Below are positions 21,540 to 32,248 of a stretch of 64,000 bases of DNA, one piece after another. The translations under genes and the position numbers were made by a program. A model generated the notes under the pieces. That model searched no databases. It worked only from the letters and a program-made list of their open reading frames with translations, and was not told the DNA's origin. The stretch is from assembly GCA_916048095.2 (NCBI GenBank), contig OU696593.1:3960501-4024500 (forward strand), written 5' to 3'. The stretch's first letter is position 1, and each line of letters starts with the position of its first letter. This DNA comes from Sacculina carcini. Lineage: Eukaryota > Arthropoda > Thecostraca > Sacculinidae.

Positions 21540-21965
21540 ACATTCTGGCGCCCGCTTGAATTGACGCACCAATGTCTGTCTGCGGCGAAGCAGAACACCC
21601 AGCCACATGAAGCAGGCAGCGCTATCTGCTGCCGCCACGTGCGTTTCCCGCACCGTCGGGTCAACAACCTCGCGTCTACTACTTCCGGCGTAGTACACAC
21701 GCGGCCGGCGCATGCGCACTTGTGCCGAGGGTGTGTGTGCATGTCGAGGGTGAGGGTACAGACGCGCATGTCGCCTGTTAGGCGGGAGCCTCGGGCTATA
21801 TGTATCGCTCGGTTCGTTGTGCCAGGCTGTTTGTCATGCCGAGCATCGGCTCAGGCAGAGCTAGGGAGCATGTGTTAGGGTGCTGGCTGGCGCACGTCCT
21901 CTGTTCGGGGCTATGACGCCAGGTGAGGGAGCATGGTCGAGAGGCAAGGGCGCGTTCAGATTTCA
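21540..21965. promoter_or_regulatory. GC-rich, CpG-rich island with promoter-type motifs
   Basis: About 425 bp of clearly higher GC than anything nearby. Within 21600-21720 are CCACGTGCG (E-box), CTACTTCCGGCG (ETS-type) and GGCGCATGCGCAC (NRF-1-type palindrome). These clustered motifs are typical of animal CpG-island promoters, but I find no supported first exon on either side, and it could equally be the end of an unrecognised repeat. Confidence 0.3.
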
Positions 21966-22800
21966 ATGAATGTGGTGCTCTGATTAGCGAATTTTCCAAT
22001 TTCAAATATTCTGGCTAGATTGGAATAACGATTCATTGATTCATTCATTTATTGAATAATAATTCATCTTGTCACCAGTTCAATTGATAAATATGCCACC
22101 GTACGCGTATTATTGACACATCTATATATTAGTGCATATACAATCAACGTTCACAAAAATTGAAAACTAATAATATTTCGCACACGAATTGCGCAATTCT
22201 GCGTTTGCTGATGAAAAAATTCCACAATACACCATGGATTGAATGTTTTTTATTGGAGGATAACGTCATCAACGTTCGTGACGTCACTCCTGCGGCCATG
22301 AAAAGTGAAAATGGTCATGATGTGATTGCCACGAACATTGTCATGTGTGAGTTTTGTACTTTGCTCGTCTTCTCGACATTATATCCGCTCCCTGACGATA
22401 TACGACACTGATTCAACTTTCAAAATTTTTTCAATTGTTAGTTCAATAGTTTTTACTTACTCAATTTTCAATTTGCAAAACTTGCTAACTAGTAAGACGG
22501 CGGCAGGCAGTGGACGAGCGAAGCTATGACGCAAAAAGTTCGCTGCACAAATTCTCTAAAATGTTATAAAAATGGTTGAAACATAACACGGTTGAAATAT
22601 TAAGTATCAAAGTTTGTGTGGTCTTGAATTAAGTGATCTATAAAATGGCCAAAAATGCAATAAAAATGGGTCAAATTGTGATGCCTAAAATTGAGATAAT
22701 TGAAAATGAGAGTATGCAACGAGTGCGTCGAGTGGGTCCTTCAAATTCAACCCAATCCTTTTATGTTGAATCCCCAACCCCCGTATTTGCTCCTAACAAG
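21966..22800. other. No gene supported
   Basis: Short open frames exist (22160-22411; 22645-22800 running into a MITE), but none shows a recognisable domain or composition different from surrounding sequence. Confidence 0.4.
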
Positions 22801-23143
22801 CATGGGCGTAGATCCTGGGGTATACATACCCCCGACAAATCGGATGGGCATGAATATGCAATTATACCCCATAAAAGTTTGCTGAGTTCAGTCAATTGGG
22901 TACATTATCATCAAAATCATTATAGCAAACAATTACAATACACGAAAAATGTTAAAAGTTATGAATATGTGAAGAATTATACTTTGCGCAATACACTTGT
23001 AAGTGTGATGTAATCGGATAGGCCGAAAATAATTGAGGGTCCGAAACTGAGGGTGCAATTGACCAACTAAGCAAGCTTTGAACACAATAATGCATGATGG
23101 CTGTCATCCAACACCCGAGTCTCGACACAAATCTACGCCCCTG
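22801..23143. mobile_element. hAT-like MITE with perfect 8-bp TSD
   Basis: 343 bp with TIRs CATGGGCGTAGAT and ATCTACGCCCCTG, flanked by CTAACAAG at 22793-22800 and 23144-23151. The open frame ending at 23013 runs from flank into this element and is therefore unlikely to be a gene. Confidence 0.88.
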
Positions 23144-23360
23144 CTAACAAGAGCTCAAATTGCGTTTTATTGTATGCGTGATTACATTCAAATGTGATTT
23201 TACCTTTTCAGGTATAAATCAGCAATTTTGGATACCGAATTTCAAACAGACATCAGCTTACATCAATCGGCTAGAATTATGCGTCTCACTTGGTTGATTT
23301 GAATTAATCGCTTCAAGTATTAGACATGGTGATCATTGTTCAATTAACAATGCCCATATA

Positions 23361-23965
23361 CAGTATACTCCGGATATGAGAGAGTAGTCGGGAGACAAGA
23401 AGTGATTTCATGTAATCACGGGCTTCTTCCATCTCCTATATCAAATTGTTCAGAACTTATTCACGTTTTTCGGTGAACAGTCTCCCTGGAAAAATACACT
23501 TATAGAAAATAAAAGTTTGGTAACAACATCCGATTTTTATGTTTAACAAATTTATTCAAAATTTTCAACAGCACCAGGTAAGTGACACGAAGTGAGCTAA
23601 CAACATTTGGCAGTCGAGACTGCGAGTCACTATAACAATCTCGCTGCATACTCACTCCTAACATGTCACAAATGCACACACGAATCACTACAACTAATAG
23701 AGCTGACACAGAACCTATTCTCTTTATCACACTAGCTTTTTCAAGGCACCGCCAGCTCTGACGGTTTACACATTGTTCAATACTGTTTCCTTACATCCTT
23801 TAATCAGAGTGGCTCATATTATTTGTCGCTCAGCGGCCTTTTAGCTGATTCTTGACAGGAGACTTGCTCATAATCTTATATCCGGGGAAAATGTATCAGA
23901 GATTATTGGAGGAAAGTGCGGAAATACTCTTTTAAACGATGTTCTCTTATTTCCGGGGTACGCTG
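23361..23965. mobile_element. pogo/Tigger-like non-autonomous element
   Basis: TIRs CAGTATACTCCGGATATGAG and, inverted at the right end, CAGCGTACCCCGGAAATAAG, with TA on both sides (23359-23360, 23966-23967). The terminus form and TA target fit the Tc1/mariner superfamily, pogo branch. No transposase. A (TTA)n run follows to 23990. Confidence 0.75.
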
Positions 23966-23990
23966 TATTATTATTATTATTATTATTATT

Positions 23991-24927
23991 ACTATATTTT
24001 TATCATTAGAAAAATAACTATGAATATTGCAAAAGTGAAAAAGTGTTAAAAGAACTAATAATGTGACTTTTTATAAGACACTAATAATTTGCCTGTTTTA
24101 TAACACGATAAAAATTAGTGGTCAACGTGTTTCGGCAGATGAATAGAAGATATTCCGTGAAAGCATCTAATTGGCCAGTGATTCTTGACTGTTTTCAATG
24201 TTCACGCCCTTTCCAAATCTACAATCACTTCTGGCGTCTACTGGAATATTGAGAACCATTTGAAAAAGAGAAAAATAAAAACGACATAATAACAAAGTTC
24301 TATTTATTTTGATATTCATTGACACAGCTTTAAGCTCCTTATGGTTCATTCAGACATATATTTTCGTCGATTTCTCACAGGAATTCTCGAATTCCCTAGG
24401 GATGCGAGCGCCCTGGATTAAGAACAACTGCAATAGATGTTGGTAGGTGTTCTTACAGCCGACCACACTGGGAGCAAAACTTCGAGTGAGCGTATAGTAT
24501 GCGTTTAAGCCGACGATGTCGCATCTTGCTCCAAGTGCTCAAAAACTGGTCTTTCTTCTCTGTATTCGTTGCGATCTGCTAATAGAAGACCAATCATTAT
24601 CATAAATTGATGATATTTTGGTCGAATTAATTGCTCATTTCACTCAATGTCACTGTCATAATTGCTGCTCACACTCTTTTCCATGCACTTGTCACTGCCG
24701 CTGTGCTAGCAATGTCCTGTTCTCATCGAGAAACAGCGAATAATACAAATATATACGTTTTTTTGGCTGCGTTTGAAAAAAAACACAATTTATTTGTTTG
24801 ATTGTATAATTTTTGAGTTTTTTATTCTTCTATTCATTTTCTTTTGTTTTTTAGTTCTCAAACCCTGCTTTCTTACATAATGATCAACTTAGTATTCGAA
24901 TGCAATGCCGTACTGTGTACTGTATCC
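23991..24927. other. No gene seen
   Basis: AT-rich single-copy-looking sequence; no motif or repeat recognised. Confidence 0.4.
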
Positions 24928-25195
24928 GCCTCGTAGCCGAGTGGCTAAGACGCACGCTCTGTGTACGAGAAGTCCAGGGTTAGATTCCCTGGCGAGGTGA
25001 AACGTTTGGGTCCGTTTCTGAAAGGGTAGCCCAATTGTCGCAATGCGGGTTTTGTGTGCGCGCAGCCGTGCAGTTTCTGTGCTGGCGGTGACTGCAAAAC
25101 CCGTGCGACCGGACCTGCGGTGTGCCAGCCGGGGCCGTGAGGCTTTTGCATAAATTGCATAAATTGCCCATGCATAAATTCACGCGAACATTAGC
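24928..25195 (+). mobile_element. tRNA-related SINE of a second family
   Basis: A 71-nt head: acceptor-like arms GCCTCGT and GCGAGGT, an A-box-like TAGCCGAGTGGCTAAGACG, and a T-arm CAGGG-TTAGATT-CCCTG. The anticodon arm pairs poorly, so this is not a functional tRNA. The A-box resembles Ser/Leu tRNAs. The GC-rich body ends with (TGCATAAAT)-type repeats near 25150-25190. Confidence 0.5.
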
Positions 25196-26335
25196 CTCTC
25201 CACTGCTGTGTTCAAATGCGTAAATTTATTTATTATTACTGTGCCTAGAAGTGAACACAGTACCGTGCAAAATAATATTTACTTTTCAAACATATACTTT
25301 CAATTACATAACTGTGCATATTTAATGTTCACTAAATTTCACACTAAGCACCAGCATAAATACCTGATAAGGTGGTAAAAACAATGCATACTAAAATATC
25401 CAAAAATAAGAAATCCAATACATCTAAAACATAAAAAACCCAAAATAAATATACTTTATAACTATGTTACTTTCATGACCTCTGTAAAACAAGGTGGCAT
25501 CTCTGGTAAGGTGGCATCTCTGACATCTCTCTCACAACGCGACAATCCCTCGTGCATAAAACACTCCTGTTTCTGCAAGGATGCACCGGGGCATTAACTG
25601 CATGAGTGCGTGAATTTTAATCGGCCATTTGATCAGTAGTTCGAAAAGTTGATATAAATAAGGTTGAGTGAAATTTATTTAACAGGTACGTTACCAGACC
25701 GTGACTAATGGTGCTATTTATATCACACTAAGTCAACTTGCTGGAAATACAATTGACAAATGCCAGCATATGCTTGCAAGTTCGTCTGCAACATTTTTGC
25801 GAAATAATACCGAATAACCTTTGGTTCCAATGCAATTGGAAACGTTTATTGATTCAACTCTTCGCACCTCAAGTGGCCCCCGCAAAAGTTCCTTAGCACC
25901 TGCATCTTATAACGCCCACATGCATTTCATTTCAACAAACCCATGTATTCGAATCCTGGCTGAGCTCTATGATTGGTCAGTTCAAATTGAAGCAGAAATG
26001 CCGCCATACTGACCGCGCCAAACTTGGCGATACGCTTCAATGAAGAACGCACCCGTGTCAGAGGCGAGCACAGTTTAGATCTAATTTGGAATTATTCATC
26101 GAACACCTGAAAATCGTATTACTACCCACTATACCAATAGGACATGTAAAGTCGTTTAAACCGTCAGCGGCGGGTTGTTGGGCAGTCCTTCGTTTTTTCT
26201 CTGATTATGACCGCCGCTGGTTCTCACGTGTCGGTCAGCCTCGGCGTGGAAGCGCATGCATTCTTCACATTCCATTGTGCCAACGGCTGATGGTGAGTGT
26301 ACATGGACGTTTGTGTTTGTATGCGCGTGTGTGAT
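25196..26335. other. No gene seen
   Basis: No protein signature. A small inverted repeat around GTCAGCGGCGGG and CCGCCGCTGG lies at about 26162-26220. Confidence 0.4.
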
Positions 26336-26502
26336 AGTCAGTCAGTGTGTGCGAGTCAGTCAGTGTGTGAGTGTGTGTGTATGTGTATGTGTTTGCGGTT
26401 ATTGACCCTACGTGCGATCGTGTCTATCGTCAAGTCCGCACCATTTGCACAGCTCTCCCGCTCTGTCTAACAGCCCGCTCTCCTTGTCGCCTATTCTGAG
26501 AT

Positions 26503-26559
<57 letters not shown>

Positions 26560-26564
26560 CACAA
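26503..26564. repeat. (CA)n microsatellite
   Basis: About 30 CA units with a single AA interruption; a TGTG-rich tract lies upstream at 26336-26395. Confidence 0.95.
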
Positions 26565-26761
26565 CTGCGCACACACAAACGACGATAAAGAGGTCTCATG
26601 GCAACAAGCCAAGTTGAGAGATATGTGATGAATTCAAAAATCAAATCTCTTTCTTGAAGAAACCATAGGTATTTTCATTTGGTTTTACACATCGCATTAG
26701 TGGTGATAAGTTAAAAATGGAATTGCTTCATCACTCTATGAAGTTTTATATTTTGTTTAGG

Positions 26762-26859
26762 CAGTGGCGTAGCGAAGGGGGTGCGGCAGGGAAGTACGCC
26801 CCGGGCGATACGTTTTAGAAGGCGCCACATTAGCTGCTAAAACGCTCGTATTGCCACTG
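26762..26859. mobile_element. Very short hAT-like MITE
   Basis: 98 bp beginning CAGTGGCGTAGCGAAG and ending TATTGCCACTG. Termini resemble those of the other MITEs here, but the flanks do not show a duplication. Confidence 0.5.
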
Positions 26860-27003
26860 ACAAAATCATATAAAATGTAATAGTGCACACACGCTATCAA
26901 TATGTGTGGGTGTCGAATACCTAGGTGTGATAAAAGATTGGAATGAAATTATGTTTTTTTACGGGCCGATCGGATATTAAGGAGGCCAACGGAGATTAAA
27001 GCC

Positions 27004-27137
27004 GTGGTCACACGAGGCCAATTGTTGGCCAAGCCAACGATTGGCCTAGCCAACTGTTGGTTTGCAGCGGCCAATCGTTGGCTTGGCCAACAATTGGCTT
27101 GCGAGTGGTCACACGAGGCCAGTAATTGTCCAAGCCA
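27004..27137. repeat. 30-bp perfect inverted repeat of GGCCAA motifs
   Basis: 27017-27046 and 27069-27098 are exact reverse complements, separated by 22 bp that contains more GCCAAC/GTTGG half-sites. GTGGTCACACGAGGCCA occurs in direct orientation at 27004 and 27106, suggesting a partly duplicated palindromic MITE. Confidence 0.8.
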
Positions 27138-27154
27138 ATAGATGTGGTGTAGAG

Positions 27155-27692
27155 CAGAGGTTTCCAAACTTTACCATGCTAAGGACCCCCAGGTATTCAA
27201 GTCCCATCCGAGGACCCCCAGCCAATCACAAGTTACTATTACCATACCAAGGTACCCATTATATGATTACAATGCAGTAAATTTACTATTTGCATATTCC
27301 TACACGAAGAAAGACTTGAAATAAACATTTGAAATATTTTCAATATTTTTTAATCGTTTTAAATTCAATACAAAGTAAAATTGGTAGAAACAGCCACAAT
27401 AGGTAGATAATTACAGCATGAACTGTCACTACAGATAACCAAAAAAACGAAATACCTTCATCCAAAAAGTACAGAATTCTACACAAAAGCTATCAAACAT
27501 ATCTTGTTAAGTGTGGATGGATGAGCTTGATGGCTCCTACACAGTTGATCAATGCGGGGTTTGATGTCACCAAAGTGAAAGAAATGGGTACCTTCTATCC
27601 TCTCTCCTAAGGTTGGCGGTAGAAGTAGCGGACCCCCTAGGACCTTCTCAGGGACCCCCAGGGGTCCGGGGACCCCAGTTTGGGAACCTCTG
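27155..27692. mobile_element. hAT-like element with perfect 8-bp TSD
   Basis: 538 bp with TIRs CAGAGGTTTCCAAACT and AGTTTGGGAACCTCTG, flanked by GTGTAGAG at 27147-27154 and 27693-27700. Both ends carry GGACCCCCAG repeats just inside the TIR, a usual subterminal arrangement of hAT elements. No transposase. Confidence 0.9.
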
Positions 27693-27912
27693 GTGTAGAG
27701 TACGTAGGTGTGGTTTATTTTTGCCCTCCTGACTATACCATTTGAATTTTGATTCAATCCAGGTGTATTCTTGAATGTAGAGATCATAAATATATTCTGA
27801 TCGTATACTATACATATAATGAACATATTCTACAGCCTTTACATATTTTACCTACATATCTATTTATCAAATTTTAATATAGTAACGTATCAAACATTGA
27901 AACAAACTATAC

Positions 27913-27917
<5 letters not shown>

Positions 27918-27984
<67 letters not shown>
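27918..27984. repeat. (TA)n microsatellite
   Basis: About 33 TA units ending exactly where CAGGGCCGGATTAA begins. Confidence 0.95.
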
Positions 27985-27987
<3 letters not shown>

Positions 27988-28669
27988 GGCCGGATTAAGA
28001 CTTCGCGGGGCCCTAGGCAGCTCAGATCCGCGGGGCCCCCATGATATGGGATATGAACAAGCAACCCTGAGCATGATATTGTAGCGTCCCACTCAGTTGG
28101 GTCAACCAGCACCTTGCCTACGCCGCCGAAAAACTGATCATTGTTTCAGTAACACATGCAGAATATGGGTATATAACCTCTTTCTATATGATTAATAAGG
28201 GCTTCAACAACTTTTTTGCACCTCCCGAACCCGAAAATGGAACCCGCAATATAGAATGATTTGCCTGACTCATATCCTGCACGAATTAAATTCGGTCACC
28301 TCCAATCGCTAATAGAATACAAGCACAAAATACGCATAATATATTACATAATATACTCACGAACAATACAACACAATATACATTAAAAGATATAACAAAA
28401 GATAGATTAATATTCCTGCAATATCTCACCTCACAGTTGCAGTTTCGGCCCAGCTGGCTCTATAAAATATTTTAGAAAATGTCCATACAAATTTGGTTAT
28501 ATAAAATGTAAATATATCTTGAAGACGCAAATATTCTGCAAATTTTCCTTGGAGTTGATACAAAAACAATCGTATTCATGAAACATGTATTGTAATCGTA
28601 ATCATGAGGTGCCCGGTGAATACCATTCCACCAGTATTACATGATTATATAAACTATTTTCTGGACTTC

Positions 28670-29530
28670 ATTTGAGCAAAATCATCAATAACATCGTAGA
28701 AATCAATATTATTTGTGAGATTGGACTCAATAGTCAACAACGCTAAGGCACACATTTATCTTGACTCATTGTCGAACGGAGGTGGTTTTTAATTCTTTTC
28801 AGGTTGAGTCCGATTTTCTAAATGTGTGTCCATTAATCCTATTTTTCTGTGCACGGATCACACTGGCCAAAATCGCACTCATGTGAGAGGCACTGTTTTC
28901 ATGGTGCTCAAATCGTTTCAAGTTTTTTCAGTCGTTGAAACCCTGCGTAAAAGCATTTTCTTTCGGAGAAAACAGCTTGCATGCTGAGCAATGGACCTTT
29001 CCTGAGGTCTCAGAATACACCATCTATGATCTCTGAACTGTTTCGGAATTAGCCAGCTTCCTATAGAACATAGGTGCTGTCGAGTAACGACGACTTCCAT
29101 CATCATAAATTCTCGCTGACTTCACAAAGTCAATGCTAAGAGGCTGACTGAAATGTTCTGCCGCAAAGTCATCTCGTATAGAATCGGGGATTATATTTGG
29201 CCATAAGGCTGGATTTTCCAAGACAAATTCTGGCCATGAAATGTCTGTCATATTGGAAGGAGGAGACGTTGGCTCTGAAATTATACAAGAGCTTTCAGGA
29301 GCTCCAGACCGGTAATTTGGGAATTCGAGTGTGCTTATGGCCTCAGGAACTCCTTTCGTCAGCATAGCTGTGATCTTCCTACAATTGGATGTGTCTTTGA
29401 TTATATTTTTTGTTCTTGAAGTTTCTTTTTTCGTTTTTGAGGTCCACTCGCATAAAACCTCCCAAACATCACGATCACGAGATGACATATTGTACAACAC
29501 CAATATCTGCAAAAATACCAGTATCAACAT
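28670..29530 (-). pseudogene. hAT transposase remnant (TTF zinc finger and C-terminal dimerisation region)
   Basis: The first part encodes LENPALWPNIIPDSIRDDF and then RRYSTAPMFYRKLANSETV, followed by a Cys-x2-Cys segment (CSACKLF) and a His-rich part (FEHHENSASHM). This is the TTF/ZMYM-type zinc finger found at the N-terminus of one hAT transposase group. Two in-frame stops occupy positions where Trp is usual. Directly after it, with a frame change, lies the hAT C-terminal pattern (LRSTMSQDK, then DFYDVIDDFAQMKSRK). The catalytic core in between is missing, so this is an internally deleted, non-functional copy. Confidence 0.65.
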
Positions 29531-29590
29531 TCCACTTTCAATTGTTTTTAATTTTTTTATATATAATTGTACCTAATAGTTCATGGTAAT

Positions 29591-29779
29591 CAGGGGCAGC
29601 GTCAAATAAGTGGGTGCGCTTGGAAGGCTGAAGTTCCCCGCAAAAAACGGCCTAGACCGCCAAGGCCCCCCAATAACTTAATCACGGATATATTTGGCCT
29701 GACCACTGTGCTTGCCATACCCCCTCATCATTTTTCATAATCCCCCCCTCCCTCGGGAAACTTATTGGCGCTGTCACTG
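29591..29779. mobile_element. hAT-like MITE with 8-bp TSD
   Basis: 189 bp with TIRs CAGGGGCAGCGTCAAATAAGT and ACTTATTGGCGCTGTCACTG, flanked by ATGGTAAT (29583-29590) and ATGATAAT (29780-29787), which differ at one base. Confidence 0.82.
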
Positions 29780-29909
29780 ATGATAATAAATTCACAGAAC
29801 CAGGATGACTTGTCTACCATGTGTGTATGAACCGCAAACTCAACCGTCTCTTATCACATGCTATCCTAATATATTCTTTTGTAACTCACATAAACGTTGT
29901 AAATGAAAG

Positions 29910-30167
29910 TGCAGTGTGATCGTGTGCAGTGAGAGTGTGTGTGAGAGATTGTGTCTACGTTGATTGAGATTGTGTGTGCGTGAACGTGTTAGTGTGTCTA
30001 TGTGTGATCGTGTACAGTTGAATTGCGGATTGCGTGCGAGAGTGTGTGAGCGGGCGTGTATAGCTGTGTCGCTGTGTGTGTGTGTGTGTTGTCAAGTGTG
30101 GATGCCCCGCGGCGGCGAGCGAGTGACCGGCTCGCCGCTGATTGGTTGTGGTAGTGCGCGTTAGGCC

Positions 30168-30214
<47 letters not shown>

Positions 30215-31871
30215 CCGTGTGTCACGGTTAGAGATGCGACCTCCAAAAACCCGACGGTTTATTTTTAAAAAAACGTTTTTTTGCCAATAAATACCTTGAC
30301 AAAAAACACGTTTTTTTCAAGAGTCATACAAAGAATTCAAATTATAGAAATGATTTATTTGGGATGTTTAATGATTTATTTTTTATCAACACATTTTTAT
30401 CACACATTTTTTATCAACAGAGTTATTCATGCTATTAGTGACCCTATCAAATTGAATTATCATTAAATATGCACAATATAATTGTTATAATGTGTCTGAA
30501 AGCCGAAATATCATTGTTTGCACGGTACTGTGCGGCACAGTACAGTTTTGCATTCAATTATTGAGTTAATCATTGTGTATGAAAGCAGGGTTTGAGAACC
30601 GTTTTTATGCTAAAATCTGAAACTGTATTAAAAAAACAACAGGTGGCGTAATTTTTTAATATTGTTTACATATTACCTTTTTCCTACCAGAAGTGAACTA
30701 CGTTCATTATAATAAGTTTCATAGTTTCATTCATCAGATCAATTATTTGCAAATATATAAGTACAAACACTGCAAATATTTACACAAATACTACAAATAT
30801 GCACATAAATTTAGTGTCCCTAATGAGACTACGAATAAAAGCGGGTCGCCTTAATCAGAGTGGCAATTCTGACCAAAAAAACGGGCAATATTTTCGTGTA
30901 GGAAAAAAAAACATTGAGGAAATATATATAATGTACAAAAAGGTATTTGAACACAAATAACTACATCAAAGAAACCATCATCCACAAAACCAGTTCTAAA
31001 AACAGGTTACTAATAAAAAACCAATTAATTTGGTTCAACTTTTCTTGATCTGCCGCCAATTTTTTTCTAAATCTCTACATCTACGAAAACCCTTTTTCCA
31101 AAAAAAATATTTTGAGAATAACCATGTTTTTTTTTTAAAACAGTTTAAATCAAGTGGTTTAACCAGCCGCTTATACGTACCAGCAGGCTACTTGCTATAC
31201 AAAAGGTATTTGAACGTACATCAATCAAATCTATCTTACATAGATACTGTTTTAGAAAACATTGTTTCATTAAAAAAGCGCTAGTTTAAATAAACGTTTG
31301 TCAAAAAAACACTTGACCAACCAATTAACTTGCCTTGTTCTGCTGTCAACATTTTCTGAATCTGTACATTAATAAAACAAATTCAAAACCAATTTGAAAA
31401 ACGTCATTGCATTTTTTCATAACAAAACATGGTTTCTTTAAAAAAAACACATGATTACTCAATGAATTTGTTTAGTTCTGCTGATAATTTATTTCAAATA
31501 TCCACATCATTAATACCATCTTTAAAAACATGGGTTTTATCAATGAAAAAAACCTAAACCACCGGACCCGGATGCACTTTCAAACATTCTCCTGAGGTAT
31601 TTATTGATAAATATTTTTGTTTTTTATACTATTATCAAATTACCTTTGAAATAAGACACGTAAAGATGTACAAAACGTCAATTAAACTCGTTTATATGTA
31701 CTAAAATCCAGCATCCGATGACAAATAGGGCTAATTCTAAAAAAAACAATAAAAAAACATGTTTTGTTTGCAAAAAAAACGCAAAAAAACGTTTTTTGCA
31801 TAGGCGCGCGTGGGCATCATCGCCCCACGCGCGCCTGTCTGAACATAACTTAGATTTTTGTTTTCGTTACA
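29910..31871 (+). repeat. Solo LTR (same family as 54449-55982), interrupted
   Basis: The 5' part (29910-30232) and 3' part (31801-31871) match the LTRs at 54449-54879 and 55554-55982. The whole is flanked by GAAAG at 29905-29909 and 31872-31876. About 1.57 kb of unrelated AT-rich DNA sits inside it, replacing about 45 bp of LTR. (GT)n runs at 30076 and 30173 have expanded. Confidence 0.8.
30233..31800. repeat. AT-rich insert inside the solo LTR
   Basis: Non-coding sequence begins TAGAGATGCGACC, recalling some hAT ends, and repeatedly contains AAAAAACG / CGTTTTTT half-palindromes. The opposite end (GTTTTTTGCATA) is only weakly related and no target duplication is visible, so its class is undetermined. 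Confidence 0.45.
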
Positions 31872-31897
31872 GAAAGCATCCAGAGCCGTAAAGAGGT

Positions 31898-32229
31898 TGT
31901 TGGGAGTTAGCTCCCCTACGCGTTACGGAGTGCGCTCCTGCGAATATGACCCAGCTACACTAACTGTGTGTATGTGCTGACTGACTGTGTGTATGTGCTG
32001 ACTGACTGTGCTAACTGACTATGTATGTGCTATGTATGACTATGTATGTATGACTGACTATGTATGTGCTAACTGACTGTATGTATGCGCGTGTGCTAGT
32101 GGTGTGACATTGACATGTGGCAGTTGTGTTCGAGTAGTATTGCTGTACGCTGCCTGTGACGTGTACTGTGCAATATCAGTGTGTACTTTTACTGGGTGTG
32201 TTTCTTGTGGGGCAAGGTAAATCAGAACA
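31898..32229 (+). repeat. 5' LTR of Ty3/gypsy element
   Basis: Starts TGTTGGGAGTTAGC, ends CAGAACA. 332 bp, of which about 50 bp is a local expansion of tetranucleotide-like repeats absent from the 3' LTR. Confidence 0.92.
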
Positions 32230-32248
32230 TGGCGCAGCCGACAGGATC
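32230..32248 (+). promoter_or_regulatory. Primer binding site
   Basis: TGGCGCAGCCGACAGGATC directly follows the 5' LTR. It is complementary to a tRNA 3' end with CCA, of the type used by Ser/Leu-tRNA-primed gypsy elements; the exact tRNA is not determined. Confidence 0.75.

Noticed and set aside
22645-23013. A 120-codon open frame with ordinary amino-acid composition
   Set aside because: Its second half lies inside a MITE with a clear 8-bp target duplication (22801-23143), so the frame is a chance fusion of flank and transposon.
24928-24998. A functional tRNA gene
   Set aside because: Acceptor and T arms pair, but the anticodon and D arms do not; best read as a SINE or tRNA pseudogene.
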